DNA of 64,000 nt from positions 434,001 through 498,000 of the forward strand of contig NZ_BMSG01000001.1 in the NCBI RefSeq assembly GCF_014649035.1. Reading direction: 5' to 3'. The stretch is from Streptomyces sindenensis (GTDB taxonomy: Bacteria > Actinomycetota > Actinomycetes > Streptomycetales > Streptomycetaceae). Position 1 is the stretch's first letter, and each line of letters begins with the position of its first letter. Below the pieces are notes generated by a model, which worked only from the letters and a program-made list of their open reading frames with translations, ran no database searches and had not been told where the DNA came from. This document shows, one piece after another, positions 15,525-22,088 of this stretch. The translations under genes and the position numbers were made by a program.

Positions 15525-16763
15525 TTACTTGGTGGGGACAGAGGGGGAGGACGTGGTGGTGAGGGTGGGGCCGAGCAGCCAGGCCGCGATCTCGCGGATG
15601 GCGCCGTAGCCACCGGGGGTGGTCGTGACGGCCCGCGCGGCGGCGCGCACCGAGTCATGGGCGCTGGCGACCGCGACGGGCCAGCCGGCGAGGGAGAAGC
15701 AGGGCAGGTCGTTGACGTCGTTGCCGACGTAGAGGACCCGGTCGGGGGCGATGGACTGCTCGTCGCACCAGCGCTTCAGTGCCTCGTCCTTGCGGTCGAT
15801 GCCGTGCAGGACGGGGATCTGGAGCTTCCGGGCCCGGGCGGCGACGACCGGGTTCTGCTCGGTGGAGAGGATCAGCAGGGGCACGCCGGCCTTGCGGAGG
15901 GCGGCGATCCCGAGTCCGTCGCCCCGGTGGACGGCGACGGTCTCGCGGCCCTCGGAGTCGACCATGACCCGGTCGTCGGTCTGGGTGCCGTCGAAGTCCA
16001 GGACGACCGCGTCCACGTCCGCGAGGGAGGGCAGCGGCGAGGGGTCCAGGAGGGGGGCGAGGGCGCGGGCGCGGGCCAGGTCGTGCGGGTCGTCGATCTC
16101 CAGCACTCGCGCCGGGTCGGTGGGGACCAGGGCGGTGTGGCCGAAGAAGCGGTGGCGGTGGGTCCGGAAGCCCGCCGCGTCCATCGCGTAGGCGGCGCCG
16201 GTCTCCAGGTAGTCCTGGGGGCGGTCCTGGCGGCGCGGGCGTACGGACTTGTCGTGGTTGACGCCGTACGTGCTCTCCTCGACCGCGTGCCCGTCGCGCC
16301 AGACGAAGCCGTGGAACGGGGCGACCGTGACGGCCGTGTCCGCGTCCTCGTGGGCGACCGCCCGGGCCACGCCGTCGATGTCCTCGCGGGAGACGAACGG
16401 GCTGGTGCACTGGACGAGGAGGACCACGTCGACGGTGCGGGCCCGCTCGGCCTCGTAGACGTCCAGGGCGTGCAGCACGGCCGCCTCGCTGGTCGCGGTG
16501 TCGCCCGCGATGGCGGCGGGGCGCTCCACGCAGTGCAGCCGGTGGGCGGCGCGCAGGTCGGCGGCGGCGGTGCGGGCGGCCTCGGCGATCGCCCCGTCGT
16601 CGGTGGTGACGACGACGTCGGTGACCTCGGGGGCGCCGAGCGCGGCGCGGACGGCACGGGCGACCAGGGGGATGCCGCCGACCTCGGCGAGGTTCTTGGC
16701 GGGGACGCCCTTGGATCCGCCGCGGGCGGGGATCACGGCGAGGACGGTCGGGGGCGGCTGCAT
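15525..16763 (-). CDS. neuA: CMP-nonulosonate cytidylyltransferase fused to HAD phosphatase
   Basis: 412-aa bifunctional protein. Residues ~1-230 form an acylneuraminate cytidylyltransferase: nucleotide loop VIPARGGSKGVPAKNL, LLVQCTSPFVSREDI and ETGAAYAM. Residues ~245-395 form a KdsC-like HAD phosphatase: motif I VLDFDGTQTDDRV, Lys in IDRKDEALKRW, and motif IV YVGNDVNDLPCF. All catalytic residues look intact. Together they could dephosphorylate KDN-9-phosphate and activate it as CMP-KDN. ATG at 16763 follows AGGAG; an alternative GTG at 16820 overlaps the upstream stop. The synthase gene starts 12 nt downstream. Confidence 0.92.
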   Translation of the reverse strand: MQPPPTVLAVIPARGGSKGVPAKNLAEVGGIPLVARAVRAALGAPEVTDVVVTTDDGAIAEAARTAAADLRAAHRLHCVERPAAIAGDTATSEAAVLHALDVYEAERARTVDVVLLVQCTSPFVSREDIDGVARAVAHEDADTAVTVAPFHGFVWRDGHAVEESTYGVNHDKSVRPRRQDRPQDYLETGAAYAMDAAGFRTHRHRFFGHTALVPTDPARVLEIDDPHDLARARALAPLLDPSPLPSLADVDAVVLDFDGTQTDDRVMVDSEGRETVAVHRGDGLGIAALRKAGVPLLILSTEQNPVVAARARKLQIPVLHGIDRKDEALKRWCDEQSIAPDRVLYVGNDVNDLPCFSLAGWPVAVASAHDSVRAAARAVTTTPGGYGAIREIAAWLLGPTLTTTSSPSVPTK

Positions 16764-16816
16764 CGCTGCTCCTGGTGTGGTGGCGGTTCCTGAAGTGGCC
16801 GAGGCCGCTGGACTGG

Positions 16817-18202
16817 TCACAGCTCCCCCATCCGGCGGATCACCGGGGCGACGCGCTGGACGCCGTGGCGGTAGGCGCCGCGGGCCGCGTTGCGGACGGT
16901 TTCGCGGACCGCGCCCCGGACCCGGCCGGTCTCCTGCGGTGCGGCGGCGCCGGGCAGGGGTGTGCCGTCGGGGGCCAGGTGGTGGCGGGCGAGGATGCCG
17001 GGGAGGTAGCCGGGGGCGGTGGCGGGCGTGTAGTAGGGGGCGAGCTGCGGGAGTCGGCCGCCGTCGAGGAGGGCGGTGACCTTGGCGCGGGCGGTGTCGT
17101 AGGCGGTGCCGTACGAGCCGTCGGCGGCGACGCCCTGCCCTGCCACCCACTCCGTGTCCGGCCGGGGCCGGGCTCCGCCGTCGAGCCGGTCCCAGGAGGT
17201 GAGGAGCCCGGATCCGACGAAGTGGTGGTTGCCGAGCGTCTCGCGGACGCCGAGGTCGGTGAGGATCGCGGTCGGGATGCGGCGGTGCAGGGACTCCAGC
17301 GCGGCGGTCGAGGAGACGGTGACCAGGAGGTCGGTGCGGTCCAAGACCTCGCCCATGTGCCCGTACACCAGGCGGAAGTTGGGCGGCAGCCCGCCGGGCA
17401 GCCTCTGCGCGAGCTTCTGGTAGGGCAGTTCCTCGATGTGCGTGGTGTGCTCGCCGGGCTTGGAGCGCAGCTTAAGCAGCACCTCGCGGCGCGGATGCAG
17501 CCGGGCGTGCTCGACGAGCCGGCGGAGCAGGTACGTGCGGTCGGCGCGGGAGGCCGGTACGGAGGGCTGGGCGGCGAACACCACGGTGTCGCGGCCCTCT
17601 TCGGGCTGGTACGGGGCTCCGCCCAGGAAGGGCAGGGCGGCCTCGGTGACGGCCGACGCGTCGGCGCCCACCCCCTCGTACACCGCGCGGAAGCGTTCCG
17701 CGTCGTGGGCCGAGTTGGCGAGGACGACGTCCGCCCCGTGGCGCAGCAGGAGGCCGTCGGCGAGCTTCTCGTAGACGACGCCGACGTATCCGGTGACGAC
17801 GACGGGCCGACGCGGGAGGTTCAGGGCGGCGATGCCGTGCAGCATGGCCTGGACGCCGCCGCCGACCAGGGCGAGGACGACGAGGTCGAAGCCCTCGTCG
17901 CGCACGGTGTGCAGGAACTCGACGGCGGTGACCTCGCGGACCCGCTCGGCGTCGATACCGACCTCGCCGACCTCCGCGAGCTGGCGGGGTGTCGGGGTGG
18001 CCCTGCCGCGCAGCAGCAGCCCGCTGACCTCGACGGGGTGCGCGTCCTGTCCGTCCCCGGCGGCCCCGGCGGTCAGGCGGCGCGCGGTGAGCGCGCCCCA
18101 TTTCCACCGGGTGTCGGAGTCGGCGAGGACGGCGACCCGGAGCGCCGGTCGGGCGGCGGGGGTCTCGGCCGGTTCGGCCTCATGGCTGGTACGTGGGGGC
18201 AC
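16817..18202 (-). CDS. Putative glycosyltransferase (DUF6716-like)
   Basis: About 461 aa, a two-domain Rossmann protein resembling a streptomycete family I recall as DUF6716 putative glycosyltransferase. It begins LRVAVLADSDTRWKWGALTA; later landmarks are GYVGVVYEKLADGLLLRHGAD, LLKLRSKPGEHTTHIEELPY and VSSTAALESLHRRIPTAILTDLGV. The last two resemble the donor-binding half of CMP-sugar or polymer transferases of the GT-B fold. GTG at 18202 is preferred over a TTG 13 codons upstream, but neither has a clear ribosome site. It heads the operon with the CMP-sugar enzymes, which points to polymer assembly. Confidence 0.7.
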   Translation of the reverse strand: MPPRTSHEAEPAETPAARPALRVAVLADSDTRWKWGALTARRLTAGAAGDGQDAHPVEVSGLLLRGRATPTPRQLAEVGEVGIDAERVREVTAVEFLHTVRDEGFDLVVLALVGGGVQAMLHGIAALNLPRRPVVVTGYVGVVYEKLADGLLLRHGADVVLANSAHDAERFRAVYEGVGADASAVTEAALPFLGGAPYQPEEGRDTVVFAAQPSVPASRADRTYLLRRLVEHARLHPRREVLLKLRSKPGEHTTHIEELPYQKLAQRLPGGLPPNFRLVYGHMGEVLDRTDLLVTVSSTAALESLHRRIPTAILTDLGVRETLGNHHFVGSGLLTSWDRLDGGARPRPDTEWVAGQGVAADGSYGTAYDTARAKVTALLDGGRLPQLAPYYTPATAPGYLPGILARHHLAPDGTPLPGAAAPQETGRVRGAVRETVRNAARGAYRHGVQRVAPVIRRMGEL

Positions 18203-18322
18203 GTCGAAGAAGTTAGGAAGGCATTTCGATGAGCGGCCCAACGCGATGGCAACAGATGGTTAACAGCGAGCCGACGATTGGGGGACCGCCCCGAACAGGC
18301 CCTCAATTCCCCTTCGGGAAAA

Positions 18323-18358
18323 GGTGATTCACCTGCACGTCGGTCGTTGTTCACCTGC
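18323..18358. promoter_or_regulatory. Palindrome and repeated TTCACCTGC in the divergent promoter region
   Basis: GGTGATTCACC (18323-18333) is an 11-bp palindrome, and the nonamer TTCACCTGC occurs at 18329-18337 and again at 18350-18358, exactly 21 bp apart. The region separates the two arms of the glycopolymer cluster. A regulator binding one face of the helix is possible. Confidence 0.35.
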
Positions 18359-18404
18359 TGGGCGCATTACGGAAAAGGAATGGGCCGGGGCCGCACCTAA
18401 CGTG

Positions 18405-19394
18405 ATGCGCGTGGTTAAGCTCTCCGTCATCGTGCCGTTCTTCAACGTGCAGACCTACGCGCCCGACACCCTGAGAAGTCTGCGGGCCAACGCCCGCGAG
18501 GACTTCGAGTTCCTTCTCGTCGACGACTGTTCGACCGATGGAACGCTTCCGCTGCTGCGCCGGGCCGCGGCCGAGATCCCCGGGGCCGTCCTGCTGCGGC
18601 ACGAGGTGAACGGCGGTCTGGCGACCGCGCGCAACACCGGTCTGGACGCCGCCCGCGGCGAGTACATCGCCTTCCTGGACGGCGACGACTGGCTGGCCCC
18701 CGGCCACTACGAGCGGCTGGTGGCCAGGACCGAGGCGCTGGGCTGCGATTTCGTGCGCACGGACCATGTCCAGGTGAACGGCAAAGCGCGCACCGTACGC
18801 CGGGTTCCGCACGGGCCGCACGGGGTGGTGAGCGATCCCCGGGCCGCGATCCTGCCCGCCCACCGCACCACGTCGGTGGATTACGCGTTCGCCTGGGCGG
18901 GCCTCTACCACCGGCGGCTGCTGGACCGGGGGCTCCTGCACTTCACCGACGGGCTGCGCACGGCGGAGGACCGGCCGTGGATCTGGCGACTGCATCGGGA
19001 GGCGGAATCCTTCGCCGCCGTGGGTCTGCTCAGCCATTTCTACCGGCGCGGGGTGGCGACTTCCCTGACGCAGATCGGCGATGTGCGTCAGCTGGATTTC
19101 CTGCGGGCGTTCGACCAGGTGATCGCGGAGACCGCCGCCGACCGTGAGGCGGAGGTGTTTCTGCCGAAGGCCGTACGCACGTACTGCGCGATCATCGCCC
19201 ACCATCTGGGCGACTTGGACAAATTCGAACCGGCCGTGGCCCGTGAACTGAAAGCGCGCGGCGCCGCGGCCCTGGGCCGTCTGCCGCAGCGGCTGCTGGA
19301 CGAGGCGCTCGACGCCATGGACGTGACACGGGCGACCCGGGTGCGCAGGCTGCGCCGCCGTCCGGCCGCCACGAAGGGGGCCTCGGCCGCATGA
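18405..19394 (+). CDS. GT2 family glycosyltransferase (copy A)
   Basis: 329-aa GT-A transferase. Nucleotide-binding SVIVPFFNVQTYAPDTLRSL and LLVDDCSTDGT, then NGGLATARNTGLDAARGEY and the metal-binding FLDGDDW are intact. The C-terminal half (RTAEDRPWIWRLH, YRRGVATSLTQIGD, LPKAVRTYCAIIAHH) is shared almost segment by segment with the GT2 at 27382-28347. ATG at 18405 is chosen; GTG at 18411 is also possible. The stop overlaps the next gene (ATGA), so the pair is co-translated. The sugar transferred is unknown; it probably builds or decorates the nonulosonate polymer. Confidence 0.9.
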   Translation: MRVVKLSVIVPFFNVQTYAPDTLRSLRANAREDFEFLLVDDCSTDGTLPLLRRAAAEIPGAVLLRHEVNGGLATARNTGLDAARGEYIAFLDGDDWLAPGHYERLVARTEALGCDFVRTDHVQVNGKARTVRRVPHGPHGVVSDPRAAILPAHRTTSVDYAFAWAGLYHRRLLDRGLLHFTDGLRTAEDRPWIWRLHREAESFAAVGLLSHFYRRGVATSLTQIGDVRQLDFLRAFDQVIAETAADREAEVFLPKAVRTYCAIIAHHLGDLDKFEPAVARELKARGAAALGRLPQRLLDEALDAMDVTRATRVRRLRRRPAATKGASAA

Positions 19395-20725
19395 CCATCC
19401 GGATCTTCCACGCCTCCTCGCCCGGGGCGGTGGTGCTGCTCGCAGCGGCGATCGACGCGGGCTGCTTCACCGAGCCCGACCGCCGGATCCTGCTGCTGTC
19501 CCGGACCGGGCCCGCTCCGGAGGCCGTCGCCGATGTCTCGGAGAGCTTCGGGTTCGAGCGGCTGCGTACCCGGTTCGACGCGGTGTTCTCGTGGAACGAC
19601 GCGATCGACCCCTTCCACCCGGACGGCTGGAGCCCCCGGGCGGACGACGCGCCGCTGTGGGAACGCCACTTCCGGCGGGCCTGGGGACTCGGCGAGGAGG
19701 AGTTGGAGCTCGTCGTGGACTCCCCCCACGCCGGCCCCGCCCGGGCCCTCACCCAGGTGTTCGCGGGCACCCCGGTCGATGTGTACGCGGAGGGGCCCGG
19801 CGGGTACGGCCCGACCGGGGAGAAGATCCCCCCGCTGACCGGGACCCGGGTGCGGCGGCTGCTCCATCCGGACCTGGTGGCCGGGGTGCGCCCGCTGCTG
19901 CTCGGTGAGTACGGGGTGGAGCCGCGCACCGTCCCGGCCGAGGCGATCACGAAGGTCGTCGCCGAACTCGCCGATGGCGATGTGCCGTTGCCCGCCGTCG
20001 AGGAACCGGCGTTGCTGCTCGGGCAGGATCTCGCGCAGGCAGGGCTGATCCCCGCGGCCGACGAGGCGGGGCTCCGGCGGGAGATGGTGCGCGGGGCGGC
20101 GGCGCTCGGTCACACCCGGCTGGTGTACGCGCCGGATCCGTACACGCCCTGGGAGAGCCCGGCGGAGCTGTGCGCGGAGGCGGAGCGGCTGGGCGTCGAA
20201 CTGACGGTCCTGGACGGCCCGTTGCCGGTCCCGGCCGAGGTGCTGGTGCACCGGCTGCGGCCCGCGCTGGTCGTGGGCTGCACCTCGGCGGCGCTGTTCG
20301 GGGCGGCCCGGTTCCACGGTCTGCCGGTGGCGGCCGTCGGCACCGGGCCGCTGCTGGAGCGGCTGACCCCGTACGAGAACCCCGAGCGGACGGCGGCGAC
20401 GCTCGCGGACGCGGTGCTGCCCGGGGTGGGCGATGCGGGGGCCGCAGAGGCTGCGGAGGTGTGGGCGGCGGCGGAGCTGGACGGTCTGCTGGCCGCCGTC
20501 GCCTACGCGATGCGGCCGAAGGTGCGCTCCGATCTGCGCCCGGCGGCCGAGCGCTACCTCACCGCGCACCTGGACAGCCGCACCTGGCGCTACTTCAAGC
20601 GCCGCCGCCTGGCCTCGCTCGCACTGCCCGGCGTGGTCCCGGCCCGGCTGGCGTTCCTCCGCTCGAACCCGGCGCTGCGCCGGGTGGTCCGGCGGGCGCG
20701 GGCGCTGCGGGGCGGGCGGGGCTGA
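19391..20725 (+). CDS. Alpha-2,8-polysialyltransferase family protein (copy A, altered HP motif)
   Basis: 444-aa protein resembling PF07388 polysialyltransferases. The D/E-D/E-G-like motif appears as VYAEGPGGYGPT, and the Ser motif as VVGCTSAALFGAARFHGLPVA. Where copy B has FKPHPTAP, this protein has YAPDPYTPWE, so the usual His of the HP motif is Asp. The C-terminus (SRTWRYFKRRRLASLALPG) is very basic, suggesting membrane or polyanion contact. It overlaps the GT2 by ATGA. It probably elongates or caps a nonulosonate polymer; loss of the His may mean altered or lost catalysis. Confidence 0.82.
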   Translation: MTIRIFHASSPGAVVLLAAAIDAGCFTEPDRRILLLSRTGPAPEAVADVSESFGFERLRTRFDAVFSWNDAIDPFHPDGWSPRADDAPLWERHFRRAWGLGEEELELVVDSPHAGPARALTQVFAGTPVDVYAEGPGGYGPTGEKIPPLTGTRVRRLLHPDLVAGVRPLLLGEYGVEPRTVPAEAITKVVAELADGDVPLPAVEEPALLLGQDLAQAGLIPAADEAGLRREMVRGAAALGHTRLVYAPDPYTPWESPAELCAEAERLGVELTVLDGPLPVPAEVLVHRLRPALVVGCTSAALFGAARFHGLPVAAVGTGPLLERLTPYENPERTAATLADAVLPGVGDAGAAEAAEVWAAAELDGLLAAVAYAMRPKVRSDLRPAAERYLTAHLDSRTWRYFKRRRLASLALPGVVPARLAFLRSNPALRRVVRRARALRGGRG

Positions 20726-20983
20726 GAGGCCCGGGGGGGCGCGAGGGGAGAGAAGGGGCGGGGGCTCGGGGCCGAGGAGTGCCGGGGGCGGGGGGCCGGG
20801 AGGCCAAGGCCGGGGAGGGCCCAGGGCCGGGGAGGGCCCGGGGCCGGGGAGGGCCCGGGGCCGGGGAGGGCCCGGGGCCGGGGAAGGCCCAGGGCCGGGG
20901 AAGGCCCAGGGCCGGGGAAGGCCCAGGGCCGGGGAAGGCGTTGGGCCGAGGAAGGCGTTGGGCCGAGGAAGGCGTTGGGGTGC
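20726..20983. other. Convergent intergenic region, extremely G-rich on the plus strand
   Basis: Between the polysialyltransferase-type stop and the acyltransferase stop the plus strand is almost pyrimidine-poor, with many GGGG runs. Most of it is the 17-bp minisatellite (20810-20979). No gene is credible here, because the repeat period shifts every frame. Confidence 0.75.
20810..20979. repeat. 17-bp minisatellite, ten copies
   Basis: Ten head-to-tail copies of a 17-bp unit start CCGGGGAGGGCCC. The array falls into blocks: one unit with CCCAGGG, three with CCCGGGG, three of the form CCGGGGAAGGCCCAGGG, one with GCGTTGGG and two starting CCGAGG. The blockwise variants indicate local expansion. 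Dense G-runs could form quadruplexes and may act as a transcription barrier between convergent genes. Confidence 0.92.
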
Positions 20984-22084
20984 TCAGCCCAGCACCCTGC
21001 TCGCCCCCGCCCGCCCCCACAACAGGGCCGCGCCGAACGACAGCGCCGTCGTGGCCACCGTGATCCCGGCCACGAGCGCCCCGGCGGCCGGGCCGCCCAG
21101 GTCCGCCCCGACCAAGGCGTCGGTGAGGACGCCGAGCACGAGGACATGCACCAGGTAGGCCCCGAACGACGCCTCGGACAGCCGGGTCAGTGTGGGGCGC
21201 ATCCGCTCCGGGACCCGTACGCCGTGCAGCGACACCAGGACGCCGCAGCTGAACAGGGCCACCAGGACATGGGCGTACGGGATCGCGTAGTGCACCTGGT
21301 GCTGGTACGCGATCACCCCGGCGAGTCCGCCCGCCGCGAGCAGCAGCCAGGGCCACCGCCGCCTGCCGAACGCACCGGCCGGCGCCGCGAGCAGCAGCGC
21401 CCCGAGCACCGCGTAAATCAGCTGGTACGGAGCGAACCCCCAGCCGAAACGAGGCAGTTCGCGGCCGGTCGCCTCGGCCAGGTCGCCGAGGAGCGACGGG
21501 GCGGACGCCAGGACGAGCAGGACCGCGCCGAGGCCCCACGGACGCTTGCCCGCCCGGACCAGGACGACCAGCCCCAGAACCATGATCACGGGGAGGTAGG
21601 CGTACAGGTACCAGAGGTGGTAGGCCGGGCGGACCGAGGCGAACACGGAATCCAGGGCGAGCCCGCGGACCGGGTCGTCGTTGGTGTCGCGGAGCCTGCC
21701 CCAGGCGATGTAGAGCCCGGTCCAGACGGCGAGCGGCACGACGATCCGCACGATGCGCCGCCGCAGCCGGGCGCCGTCCTTGGGCGGGGCCCCGACCAGG
21801 ACCACCCAGCCGGCGATGGCGAAGAACAGCGGTACGGCGAAGCGCCCGGCGGAGTCGGCGGTCAGCCCCGCCCAGTAGGTACCGGGCCCCTCCGACGCCG
21901 TACGGCCCACGGTGTTCACGAACGCCGAACCGGTGTGGAGGCCGATGACGGCGACCGAGCAGAGCAGCCGGACGAGGTCGATGTCGTAGCGGTGCCCGGC
22001 CCGTTCGGGGCGCGGTGTCTCCGGGGCCGCCACCGCCGGGGCGGGGGCGGTGGCGCTGGGCGGGGCGGGGGGTGTGGTGGACAT
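20984..22084 (-). CDS. Acyltransferase family (acyltransferase_3) membrane protein
   Basis: 366-aa integral membrane O-acyltransferase (PF01757-type) with about ten helices. The N-terminal tail is Pro/Ala-rich; then come RYDIDLVRLLCSVAVIGLHTGSAF with the conserved His, FAVPLFFAIAGWVV, and later AYHLWYLYAYLPVIM and SFGAYLVHVLVLGVLTD. ATG at 22084 lies 4 nt after the upstream stop, so it is the last gene of the upper operon. Such enzymes O-acetylate or succinylate surface glycans; here the nonulosonate polymer is the probable acceptor. Confidence 0.88.
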   Translation of the reverse strand: MSTTPPAPPSATAPAPAVAAPETPRPERAGHRYDIDLVRLLCSVAVIGLHTGSAFVNTVGRTASEGPGTYWAGLTADSAGRFAVPLFFAIAGWVVLVGAPPKDGARLRRRIVRIVVPLAVWTGLYIAWGRLRDTNDDPVRGLALDSVFASVRPAYHLWYLYAYLPVIMVLGLVVLVRAGKRPWGLGAVLLVLASAPSLLGDLAEATGRELPRFGWGFAPYQLIYAVLGALLLAAPAGAFGRRRWPWLLLAAGGLAGVIAYQHQVHYAIPYAHVLVALFSCGVLVSLHGVRVPERMRPTLTRLSEASFGAYLVHVLVLGVLTDALVGADLGGPAAGALVAGITVATTALSFGAALLWGRAGASRVLG

Positions 22085-22088
22085 GGCC

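Noticed and set aside
20810..20979. CRISPR-like array
   Set aside because: The repeats are contiguous 17-mers without unique spacers and no cas genes are present; it is a minisatellite.
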